This document shows positions 8,178-16,281 of a DNA stretch of 64,000 nt, in pieces. The stretch lies in the NCBI RefSeq assembly GCF_000979455.1, contig NZ_JJOY01000049.1, positions 186,001-250,000 of the forward strand, written 5' to 3'. The notes beneath the pieces were generated by a model. It worked only from the letters and a program-made list of their open reading frames with translations, searched no databases and was not told the DNA's origin. Every line of letters starts with the position of its first letter. The stretch's first letter is position 1. The position numbers and the translations under genes were made by a program. The DNA is from Methanosarcina sp. 2.H.T.1A.6. Its GTDB lineage: Archaea; Halobacteriota; Methanosarcinia; Methanosarcinales; Methanosarcinaceae.

Positions 8178-8356
8178 GAGAATCGCCGTGTCTTATACTT
8201 ATTAGATTATTGTATGAATTACTATTAAAAGTCCGCCAAAAAATACATATTTGAAACTAGACTCATAAGACATGAATATCTAAAAATCCATTTTCCCGAT
8301 GTTTGCAACAAACGCATGATAACAGAAAGATATCACATTATCTATGAATGTCGGGC

Positions 8357-8719
8357 TTATGACTTAAGATTCGTCTGTGACATGTCCTGGGTTTCACAGA
8401 AATAGCGAGAAATACCAAACACTTTCTCTATAGGAACTACAAATCCTACACCTGTTCCAGGCTCATCAAGTTTTACTGCCTCGGTAATGGAATTCTGGAC
8501 AGAGTCTGACATGCTTGATTCGACGATAGTAAACACGATTTCTTTCTCAGGTTCGATCATCAGGCCAAGGATACTCTTATTTTCATGTATACCTGTACCG
8601 CGCCCAAATAAAATTGTTCCTCCATGGGCACCAGCCTTTCTGGAAGCCTTAATGACATCATCGCCCCACCCTTTTTTTACAATTGTTACTATTAGTACAA
8701 AATCTCCTTCATTTGACAT
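8357..8719 (-). CDS. PII-like signalling protein
   Basis: A 120-residue P-II-fold protein: FVLIVTIVKKGWGDDVIKASRKAGAHGGTILFGRG, then KSILGLMIEPEKEIVFTIVESSMSDSVQNSITEAVKLDEPGTGVGFVVPIEKVFG. The two beta-alpha-beta halves and the G-AHGGT-I-GRG motif are those of PII relatives. The classic T-loop tyrosine is absent, so it is not GlnB/GlnK. The ATG at 8719 is chosen because GGAGGT lies 7 nt upstream. It overlaps the end of the DUF1538 gene (stop at 8709) by 11 nt and is the last gene of a three-gene operon. It probably binds a nucleotide and gates the two membrane proteins; that role is inference. Confidence 0.85.
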   Translation of the reverse strand: MSNEGDFVLIVTIVKKGWGDDVIKASRKAGAHGGTILFGRGTGIHENKSILGLMIEPEKEIVFTIVESSMSDSVQNSITEAVKLDEPGTGVGFVVPIEKVFGISRYFCETQDMSQTNLKS

Positions 8720-9443
8720 TATTTCTACCTCCATTAAATCTTATATATACACCCAGAAGCATAACAAAGATAATAGGTGCAAGTGCTATCATTGCGATCA
8801 GGCCGAAACCATCTACAATAGGATTTCCGCCTTCCTGTACCGAAGCCACTCCTACAGCCATTGACATGAGAAATGTCACAGCCATGGGGCCTGTTGCGAC
8901 GCCTCCTGAATCAAATGCAATCGCTATGAAGTCCTTGTCGCAAAACCATATCAAAACAAGGACAAACAGATAACCAGGAACTATTATGTAAAGGAAAGGA
9001 ATTCCATAAACAAGTTTTGCCATCGCAATAGAGACAAATACAGCAACTCCGGAAGAAAGCGTGTAGAGCATGAGCTTCGAACTGATATAACCACTGGAAG
9101 ACTCCTCAATCTGATAACATAATACTCTTACAGCAGGTTCTGCGAAGGTAGCAAGAAACCCAAGGACAAAACCTATCGGGATTAACAGGTTTTTTTTGTC
9201 AGAGCTACCAAAAAATTCGCCTATTTCCCTTCCCACAGGGAAAAAGCCATTATAAACCCCGTGTAGAAATAAGATCATTCCGATTGCAGTAAAAAGCATT
9301 CCTGTAAAGAGCTTAATCAACTGTGATGAGGGCAACTTCAGATACAAAAGCTGGAATATGATAAAAAATAACACCAGAGGGACAAGTGCCTGGATAACCT
9401 CTAGAGATACAAGCAATATCCCCCCTGTAATCCCCGAGCTCAT
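8709..9443 (-). CDS. DUF1538 membrane protein (second half-type)
   Basis: A 244-residue polytopic membrane protein with about seven helices. Family marks are the ATFAEPAVRVL motif (residues about 90-100) and the FDSGGVATGPM re-entrant-like motif (about 178-188). DUF1538 proteins in many bacteria are single ~500-residue proteins with two such repeats; here each repeat is a separate gene. The start ATG overlaps the upstream gene's stop as ATGA. Its product probably pairs with the protein at 9440-10135 in one transporter; the transported ion is unknown. Confidence 0.85.
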   Translation of the reverse strand: MSSGITGGILLVSLEVIQALVPLVLFFIIFQLLYLKLPSSQLIKLFTGMLFTAIGMILFLHGVYNGFFPVGREIGEFFGSSDKKNLLIPIGFVLGFLATFAEPAVRVLCYQIEESSSGYISSKLMLYTLSSGVAVFVSIAMAKLVYGIPFLYIIVPGYLFVLVLIWFCDKDFIAIAFDSGGVATGPMAVTFLMSMAVGVASVQEGGNPIVDGFGLIAMIALAPIIFVMLLGVYIRFNGGRNNVK

Positions 9444-10135
9444 GAGGACAACACTCCCAATAGCATTATACTGATTATGGGACCTATCGAGGCGAAACCT
9501 ATGAGCCCGAAACCTTCTGAAAGTTGAGACCTATCCTGTAATACTGAAGCTGTTCCGATCCCGAGGGCAAGAATTACAGGTACTGTCATAGGCCCGGTAG
9601 TCACGCCTCCGGCATCAAAGGAAATAGCAAGGTATTCTTGAGGTGTGAAAAAGGACAGCACAATTATAATTAGATAGCTTATTGCAAACAGATACTTTAT
9701 CGGGACGCCGTAGATTATCCTAAGAATGGAAAAAGTCACAAAGAACCCTACTCCAAAAGCTATTGATATGATCAGTAAATTGCGGTCTATGCTGTCCTCT
9801 GAAACTGAATCAATCATACTGCTCAAAACTCTTACATCAGGTTCCGCGATAGTTGCAAGAAACGATAACAAAAACGCAACTGCTCCAATAAATATAAGTG
9901 AACCGTGTTTTGGTAAATCGGCTCCTATCGCCTCGCCTATTGGCAACATCCCCAGTTTGACGCCCATAAGGAAAAAAGTCATTCCCACTATGACCAGTAC
10001 TGTGCCGGTCAAAAAGGATGTAATATGACCCAGGTTTGAACCGACTAATACCAGCATGATCACTACCACTGCCAGTGTTAAAGGCAATACCGCCTGAATA
10101 ACTTCAAGAAAGGTTTGTTTAAAGTCCCTCATCAT
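9440..10135 (-). CDS. DUF1538 membrane protein (first half-type)
   Basis: A 231-residue membrane protein homologous to its downstream neighbour. Matching marks are LATIAEPDVRVL (about residues 89-100) and SFDAGGVTTGPMTVP (about 171-185), each at the same relative place. It is the first gene of the operon DUF1538-DUF1538-PII. The FDAGGVTTGPM loop with its Asp and two Gly pairs resembles a pore or ion-binding loop. Function is unproven. The neighbouring cation/proton antiporter supports an ion-transport context. Confidence 0.85.
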   Translation of the reverse strand: MMRDFKQTFLEVIQAVLPLTLAVVVIMLVLVGSNLGHITSFLTGTVLVIVGMTFFLMGVKLGMLPIGEAIGADLPKHGSLIFIGAVAFLLSFLATIAEPDVRVLSSMIDSVSEDSIDRNLLIISIAFGVGFFVTFSILRIIYGVPIKYLFAISYLIIIVLSFFTPQEYLAISFDAGGVTTGPMTVPVILALGIGTASVLQDRSQLSEGFGLIGFASIGPIISIMLLGVLSS

Positions 10136-10452
10136 AGGAGTTTTCCACCAGAGAATAAAGTAAGATATTTTCGAACAAGCAAATCGAAGATATTTAGAAA
10201 CATTTAATTAGTGAGACATAATTGAAATCTTATTTGCCGCCAGTGGACATTGAAATTCCAGTTTGCGACTCCCCGCATTCATGAGATTAAACATTAAAAA
10301 TTTTTGTATATGTGTATTAATAATCATGTAAGTATTAATAATTTTACATACTAATATAAGTAAATATTCGTGTATCCAGGGTTTTGATGTTTTCTTTAAA
10401 ATTGCTCCTTTTCAATAGTATTAGACAAAAATACTGAGAGAAGAGTGGATCT
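10136..10452. other. Intergenic promoter region of the DUF1538-PII operon
   Basis: 317 bp of AT-rich DNA without a gene. It lies downstream of the antiporter gene and upstream of the DUF1538 operon, both on the minus strand. It contains several TATA-like stretches (for example around 10300-10360), none of which can be singled out. Confidence 0.35.
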
Positions 10453-12447
10453 TTATCCCACTCTATCTTCAAAAAGCTCTCTAAGTTCCTCAAGCCTTTC
10501 CGGAGGGCTTATTACAAGCAGGATATCATCGGGATTAATTTCTGTCTCAGCTGCCAGATCATACATAAGCTTGTTGTTTCTGGAGATTGCAAGAACAGAA
10601 ACTCCATATCTCTTCCGGATATTAAGGTCTCCAAGGCTTTGCCCTGCAGCTTCCGAGTTCTTTTCGACTCTTATGCTTCGAATATCTACATCGGAAAAGT
10701 CAAGGGAAAGTTCACAGACACTTTTCCGGCGCATTTCAGGGCTGCGAAGCATCCTGTAATGGTCAGCTCTGAGCTGTTCACCCATGGTTTCAATTTCGTT
10801 GCCTGGAACCATGTACCTGTTGAGTACCCTCGCAAAGAGTTCTATGGAGCACTCAAATTCATCTGAGATAACTTCGTTAGCTCCGATGGCATAGAAGCCA
10901 TCCAGTTCGTTCAGGAAATGACTCCGTGCAATAATATGGATGTCCGGATTCAGTCTCCTGGCAGTTTCAATGATTCTCCAGGCACTTACAGGGTCGCCTG
11001 CGGTTACTACAACTGCTTTTGCAGTACGGATGGCGGCATGTTCAAGCACGGCTTTCTGAGCTGCATCCCCGTAAATGATCGGCTCACCGTTCAGTTTTTC
11101 CTGCCGGACCCTCTCGGGATTAATATCAATTACCACGTAAGGGATTGAAGCTTTCTGGGCAGCAATTCCTACATTTTTTCCATTAACTCCAAAGCCTATT
11201 ATGATCAGGTGATTTTCAAGCTCTTTTTCCTTCTTTTCTTCCTGGAAAGTCCTGTACCGATCATATACAAATATTTTATGAAGGGGAAGCTTCTGGCTTG
11301 AAACTGCTGCATAATGTCCCAGGTCCACCAAAAAAGGAGTTAACACCATGGAAAGCACGGTAACAGCCAGAAACTCCTGATAAATTTCTCCGGAAAGAAT
11401 TTCACTCTCGAAGCCTACCTTCGCAGTAATAAGGGAAAATTCTCCTATCTGAGCCAGAGAGAATCCAACAAGGATCATCGTATGCAGAGGAAAGCCTATG
11501 ATAAAAGTGGTAAGAGCGTTTACAAAAGATTTCAGGAAAAGGATCAGGGCAGTAGCTGCAAGGATAAGGAACAAATGTGTTCTCATCAGGTCAAGGTCCA
11601 GCAACATACCTGTGGAAACAAAAAAGATGCTCATGAACATATCCCTGAAAGGCATAACGTTTCCGAGAGCCCGAGCAGCATATTCGGACTCCGAAATGAT
11701 CAACCCTGCAAGAAACGCACCAAGAGCGAGGGAAAGGCCTGCCAGAGAAGTTAGCCAGGCAACAGCAAGACCTATTACTACTATACTCAGCAGGAAAAGT
11801 TCGCTATTACGTGTTTTTGCCACATGGAACATGAGAAAAGGGACCACATAACGGGCGCTTACAAGAGTGAGAATAACGAGTCCGATTCCCCGAAACAAAA
11901 TCTCAAGGAGAGCACTTCCGGCTACCGTCTCTCCTGCAAGAAGCGGAGCAAGTATAATTATAAAAACAGCAGCTATATCCTGGAAAATAAGGATTCCAAG
12001 CGCTATCCTCCCGTGCGCACTGTAGATCTCCCCTTTCTCCTGCAACAATTTCAAGACAATCGCTGTACTGCTAAGTGCCACAATGAGTCCCATGAAGACT
12101 GAAGCCTCAGGAGAATAGCCCAGCCACCAGAAGATAACAGCAACAATAAGAGTCGTAATAAAGATCTGCAGCCCCCCTCCTAAAATCACAATTCTCCGAA
12201 GCTTCAGAAGTTCTCTCAGGGAAAACTCTATCCCGATTGTAAATAGCAGAAGCACAACTCCGATTTCGGCCAGCACTTCAATATTTTCTGTCTCTCGAAT
12301 CAGTCCTAAACCAAAAGGTCCCGCAAGGATCCCAGCAAGCAAAAAACCTACAAGTGGAGCTATCTTCAATCTCGAGAATGTAAAAACTACAGGGATAGAG
12401 AGCCCAAAGATAATTAGCAGGTCAGTTAAAAGATGCAGTGCCATCAA
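10453..12447 (-). CDS. CPA2-family cation/proton antiporter with RCK domains (KefB/C-like)
   Basis: A 664-residue protein. Residues 1 to about 385 form the Na+/H+ exchanger domain, with 12-13 helices and the motifs VGFLLAGILAGPFGLGLI and ALSSTAIVLKLL. A TrkA-N Rossmann domain follows (LIIIGFGVNGKNVG, about 412-425, with D at VVIDIN), then a TrkA-C domain (about 565-660). The family exchanges K+ or Na+ for protons and is gated by NAD(H) or nucleotides binding the RCK part. The ATG at 12447 has no strong ribosome binding site. A damaged copy of its 3' end lies 3 kb away at 7321-7695. Confidence 0.92.
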   Translation of the reverse strand: MMALHLLTDLLIIFGLSIPVVFTFSRLKIAPLVGFLLAGILAGPFGLGLIRETENIEVLAEIGVVLLLFTIGIEFSLRELLKLRRIVILGGGLQIFITTLIVAVIFWWLGYSPEASVFMGLIVALSSTAIVLKLLQEKGEIYSAHGRIALGILIFQDIAAVFIIILAPLLAGETVAGSALLEILFRGIGLVILTLVSARYVVPFLMFHVAKTRNSELFLLSIVVIGLAVAWLTSLAGLSLALGAFLAGLIISESEYAARALGNVMPFRDMFMSIFFVSTGMLLDLDLMRTHLFLILAATALILFLKSFVNALTTFIIGFPLHTMILVGFSLAQIGEFSLITAKVGFESEILSGEIYQEFLAVTVLSMVLTPFLVDLGHYAAVSSQKLPLHKIFVYDRYRTFQEEKKEKELENHLIIIGFGVNGKNVGIAAQKASIPYVVIDINPERVRQEKLNGEPIIYGDAAQKAVLEHAAIRTAKAVVVTAGDPVSAWRIIETARRLNPDIHIIARSHFLNELDGFYAIGANEVISDEFECSIELFARVLNRYMVPGNEIETMGEQLRADHYRMLRSPEMRRKSVCELSLDFSDVDIRSIRVEKNSEAAGQSLGDLNIRKRYGVSVLAISRNNKLMYDLAAETEINPDDILLVISPPERLEELRELFEDRVG

Positions 12448-13127
12448 TAGCTATTTAATTTTTAAATGATATAAATATCATTGGTGCAAACCACGGATAT
12501 CCCGGGCAATAAAAAAATTTATGGCTCTTCGTTGTTTTGTGTGGATATCCTCATAAAAACCAATGCGGTCTTGAAGTGAAAATCATCTTATCCATGGAGA
12601 ATGACGAAGAGCCAAATTTATGCGGAGTCTGTCCCACAAATAAGGGTAAAATGGATCTATTTGGTATTAAAATCTTTTTTTAACCCTTAAAAATTGAAAT
12701 CGATCTCATTATGGTATTAAAAGTATATTATGGCTTTCAAAACCTTCAGAACGCATTATTATTCCCTTTAAACTGCTAATAAAATAATTAATTGCTTTTC
12801 TTCCTTTTTATGCGCATATACTCCCCTAAGAGGGAGTAAAATGGGGGATGCCAGGAGAATTGTAGTTTTAAAAGAAGATAGGCGGGCAGGAACGGGTAAA
12901 ATCCGGAACAATCTCAAATAAAAAGAGATTCTCAAGAATTATTTTCGAAAAATGATAATTTTTAAAACTTCTTTAGACAATAAGTATTTAATATATGTAT
13001 TAAATATTAACGTTGACGAATTTAAGACGCATTTTTCTTCAAATGAGCTGGAAAAAACAGGATTTCATTTACTATATTCTGGACATATGTCCCTTAATTT
13101 TTCTTCCAGCTTTCACGAGGGTTGAAC
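12448..13127. other. Intergenic region containing a MITE
   Basis: 680 bp without a gene between the antiporter and ablA. It holds the 91-bp MITE at 12523-12613. The segment 12955-13127 just upstream of ablA is AT-rich with TATA-like runs (TTAATATATGTATTAAATATT around 12987-13007) suited to an ablA promoter. Confidence 0.5.
12523..12613. mobile_element. 91-bp MITE with 8-bp target duplication (ISL3-like ends)
   Basis: The ends begin GGCTCTTCGT and end ACGAAGAGCC; the match continues imperfectly to about 24 bp, finishing in GGAT on both sides. The 8-bp direct repeat AAATTTAT flanks it exactly (12515-12522 and 12614-12621). GGCTCTTxGT termini and 8-bp duplications are features of the ISL3 family. 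No coding capacity is present, so a transposase must come from elsewhere. Confidence 0.8.
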
Positions 13128-14387
13128 GTGATATCTAAAGTTAAAGACTGTTTTAACGCATCTAAAGAAGAATTTTCAGACTGGAAATGGCAGTACATGC
13201 ACAGAATTACGACCGTGGAAGAGCTTGAAAAACTGATCCCGCTCTCGGGGCCTGAAAAAGAAGACATAAAAAAAGCTCTTGAAGTTTTTCCCATGGCGAT
13301 ATCTCCTTATTACGCTTCTCTTATTGATCCGGAAGACCCGGAATGTCCCATTCGGATGCAGGCCGTGCCCCTTTCAGCCGAACTTCATAAATCTTCAGGG
13401 GAACTTGAAGACCCTCTCTGCGAGGACAGTGACTCCCCTTCGGAGGGGAGCTGCATAACCCACAGGTATCCGGACAGAGTGCTTTTCCTTATCTCAAACC
13501 GTTGTGGGATGTACTGCAGGCACTGCACCCGCAAGCGCAGGGTCGGCAACAGGGAGTATGATTATTCTGAACAGGTAATCAGGGAGGGGGTCGAGTATGT
13601 CAGGGAGCACCCCGAAATAAGGGACGTCCTGCTTTCGGGGGGAGACGCCCTGCTTGTTTCCGATGAGAGGCTGGACTGGCTCTTAAGGGAACTTTTTGAT
13701 ATTTCTCATGTGGATATTGTAAGGATAGGCACAAGGGCTCCTGTAACCCTTCCCCAACGCATAACCCCGGAACTGTGTGAAATCCTTGGGAAATACTCTT
13801 CGATCTGGCTCAACACCCACTTCAACCACCCAAAAGAAATCACTCCTGAAGCTAAAAAGGCAATGAATATGCTTTCACGTGCCGGAATTCCTCTGGGCAA
13901 CCAGTCCGTACTTCTCAGGGGAGTAAACGACTGTCCTACGATAATCAAAAAACTCTGTCACGAACTCCTGAAAATAAGGGTCAGACCTTACTACCTCTAC
14001 CAGTGCGACCTCTCCTTCGGGCTGGAACATTTCAGGACATCGGTTGCAAGGGGCATAGAGATCATAGAGATGCTCAGGGGGCATACCTCGGGGCTTGCTG
14101 TCCCTACTTTTGTGGTCGATGCCCCGGGTGGGGGAGGAAAAATCCCTGTCGGGCCCAATTACCTTATCTCAAATTCGGATAATGGGGTCACCCTCAGGAA
14201 TTACGAAGGGGTGATCTGCATGTACTCGGAACCTGCAGAATACTCTGCGGTGTGCCAGCAAAAATGTTCAATCTGCGATAAGCACCCCGGGCTTAAAAGT
14301 GATACGGGCCTTGCAAAACTCTGCGACGAAGAAAACGATGTCATATCCCTCGAACCCGAAGGCCTTGAAAGAAAACAGCGTTTTTGA
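13128..14387 (+). CDS. ablA: Lysine 2,3-aminomutase
   Basis: A radical-SAM, PLP-dependent enzyme converting L-lysine to beta-lysine, the first step to the osmolyte N-epsilon-acetyl-beta-lysine. Counting from a TTG two codons upstream, the cluster motif CGMYCRHC has C128, C132 and C135; the LSGGDALL block follows, and the PLP lysine is in [12 protein letters not shown] (near residue 340). The C-terminal [11 protein letters not shown] Cys motif binds zinc at the subunit interface in this family. GTG at 13128 is preferred because GAGG (13117-13120) is 7 nt upstream; TTG at 13122 is the alternative. ablB follows in the same orientation. Osmotic induction is known for the pathway. Confidence 0.95.
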   Translation: MISKVKDCFNASKEEFSDWKWQYMHRITTVEELEKLIPLSGPEKEDIKKALEVFPMAISPYYASLIDPEDPECPIRMQAVPLSAELHKSSGELEDPLCEDSDSPSEGSCITHRYPDRVLFLISNRCGMYCRHCTRKRRVGNREYDYSEQVIREGVEYVREHPEIRDVLLSGGDALLVSDERLDWLLRELFDISHVDIVRIGTRAPVTLPQRITPELCEILGKYSSIWLNTHFNHPKEITPEAKKAMNMLSRAGIPLGNQSVLLRGVNDCPTIIKKLCHELLKIRVRPYYLYQCDLSFGLEHFRTSVARGIEIIEMLRGHTSGLAVPTFVVDAPGGGGKIPVGPNYLISNSDNGVTLRNYEGVICMYSEPAEYSAVCQQKCSICDKHPGLKSDTGLAKLCDEENDVISLEPEGLERKQRF

Positions 14388-14532
14388 AGGAAAAAACCCG
14401 GAAAACCCGGTGTTCCGAATGCAAAAAATGTGTTTAAATACTTAAGGAGGAGTTACTGCGGAAAAAAACGTTCCCTTAACGCTTGAGATTAAAGAAGAAC
14501 TCCCCGACTACTGGAAAAAAGCAGAGTTGAAG

Positions 14533-15408
14533 ATGTCCGGGGCAAGGGCTGAACTTGTTATTGATTACTACAATAGAAGAATTAAAGTCATGGATTTTGC
14601 CGGGCTTTTTGAAGAAATCTCCGGGACCCTCGAAGCCCTTGCCGAAGCAGAAGAAATGGGTAAAATAATCGTATACACTCCTCCGGAAAAAGGACACGAG
14701 CCCAAAACCTGCGGATATGCGGAGGAAGGGATCATCAGGGGATACTACGCCGGAAAAGACTGCCATATTTTCTCAAGCTACCCTAAAAACTCCAGGGGAA
14801 TTTCCTTTCATAAGGAAATAGAAGACCAGGTAATCAAAAATTGCCTGAGGAAGAGCAGAGGAGCGGGAAAAAACCCACATAAATTAGGAGACTCTCGGAA
14901 AAAAAAGAGCTGGAAAATACAAAAAGAGAATATCCGGCTTCCGGAAGAGTACACACTCAGGCCCGCAGTCCAGGCTGATGCCTCCGCAATGGCAATCCTT
15001 TACAGTCAGGGATTTCAATTCTATCCCACTCCCCTGCACATGGAAAGCTACCTGCTAAAAACCATGGATTCCAATGTCCTTTACTTCCTTGTGGAAAAGC
15101 AAGGGGAAATCGTGAGCCTTGCCTCGGCAGAAATGGACTCCGAAACCGGGAGTGCTGAAATAACCGACTGCCTGACAGTTCCTTCAGAAAGGGGAAAAGG
15201 GCTGATAAAAGAGCTTATCACAGCCCTGGAAAAAGAACTTTCATATCGAAACTTCCTGAGTTCTTATACCCTTTGCAGGGCTTCGTCTCCTGGCATCAAC
15301 GCAGCCTTTGCTTCCCAGGGCTATGCCTACACAGGCAGGCTTGTGAACAACTGCAGGATCGAAAAGGGGTTTGAGGATATGAACATCTGGTGCAAGAGGC
15401 TGAAATAA
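14533..15408 (+). CDS. ablB: Beta-lysine N-epsilon-acetyltransferase
   Basis: Two parts are visible: an N-terminal region (about 110 residues, ARAELVIDYYNRRIKVMDF...) and a C-terminal GNAT domain from about residue 138. The GNAT domain has TLRPAVQADASAMAILYSQGF, the acetyl-CoA site TVPSERGKGLIKEL (Q/R-x-x-G-x-G/A pattern) and YTLCRASSPGINAAF. It acetylates beta-lysine at the epsilon amino group. The start is uncertain. The open frame extends upstream to a TAA at 14443 and appears coding (KNVPLTLEIKEELPDYW at 14464-14514), and AAGGAGG lies at 14444-14450. Yet no ATG, GTG or TTG occurs before TTG 14527 and ATG 14533. The nearby A7 run at 14462-14468 could hide a frameshift from a CTG at 14456. 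Confidence 0.9.
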   Translation: MSGARAELVIDYYNRRIKVMDFAGLFEEISGTLEALAEAEEMGKIIVYTPPEKGHEPKTCGYAEEGIIRGYYAGKDCHIFSSYPKNSRGISFHKEIEDQVIKNCLRKSRGAGKNPHKLGDSRKKKSWKIQKENIRLPEEYTLRPAVQADASAMAILYSQGFQFYPTPLHMESYLLKTMDSNVLYFLVEKQGEIVSLASAEMDSETGSAEITDCLTVPSERGKGLIKELITALEKELSYRNFLSSYTLCRASSPGINAAFASQGYAYTGRLVNNCRIEKGFEDMNIWCKRLK

Positions 15409-15450
15409 ATGCCCCTGCAAAATTTATTCCTTAATTTTGCATCCTGTACA

Positions 15451-16068
15451 TCAGGGAAAAACGCTGATTTGCTGCTGGAGTTGTTCTACTGTTTTCCTTG
15501 CAGCTTCTTCAGCCAGGTGCATCCGGTGGGCTTTTTGCGAGACAATCCCTTTTGTTGAGTCCTGCAATTCCAGATCTCCCCGTACCAGTTTTTCCCCTTC
15601 CGGAGAGCCAGTGTTTACAAAGGCTACAGTTACATTTCCTTCTTTGAATTGTTCAAAATATTTTGTGTCCTCTCCTGTGGAAGTATAGAAGAACAGGATA
15701 TTCAAGTCCGAAGAAGCGTAAACAGGTGTATAGAGCCCTTCGGATTCGGTTAAATTAACCAGCAGAGTCTGGGAATCATATTTTTCCTCCACACTATCTA
15801 CAACCAAAACTTCCATCCCTGATTTTTCCAGTTCATCCCCGAGGCTTTCAGTTAGGGATTTTAATATGAAATCGTCGCCTTCGACATAGAGGTAGATCCT
15901 TCCCGGAAAGTCAATTTGTGGGTCGCCTGTGGAGTAGGCACTTACGACGGAGTTAGCTAGGGTCTCGCTCCGTGCCGCCTTGAAGTCCAGAACATAAAAG
16001 GAAGAGAGGACAACTGCAAGGACGAGCGCGGAAAGGACTATTTTCTTTATTGCTGCGTTTTCTGCCAT
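15451..16068 (-). CDS. Membrane-anchored extracytoplasmic protein, unknown
   Basis: About 205 residues with one N-terminal hydrophobic helix (IVLSALVLAVVLSSFYVLDF) and an otherwise soluble domain predicted to lie outside. Several N-x-S/T sequons (for example LVNLTESE, EGNVTVAF) could be glycosylated. The ATG at 16068 is chosen over a TTG at 16077. It lies downstream of the secretion genes on the same strand, separated by about 210 bp, so it may be a substrate or accessory part. No family is recognised. Confidence 0.6.
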   Translation of the reverse strand: MAENAAIKKIVLSALVLAVVLSSFYVLDFKAARSETLANSVVSAYSTGDPQIDFPGRIYLYVEGDDFILKSLTESLGDELEKSGMEVLVVDSVEEKYDSQTLLVNLTESEGLYTPVYASSDLNILFFYTSTGEDTKYFEQFKEGNVTVAFVNTGSPEGEKLVRGDLELQDSTKGIVSQKAHRMHLAEEAARKTVEQLQQQISVFP

Positions 16069-16281
16069 ATTTCTCAAAATTATATGTTTATCGTTAAAAA
16101 GAAATCGGATTTATTGGGATTAAGGGTTTAAAAAGGGAAATAAGGTCTTAAAATGGGAATAAATAATGGTTGGGAAATCGGGACGTACCTGAAAAGGAAA
16201 ATATAGGAATTCGTGTTAAAAAAGAGAACTGAGAATTCCGGATTTGAAATATCCTGAAGGATAAAACCGGAATCCCGAAAT

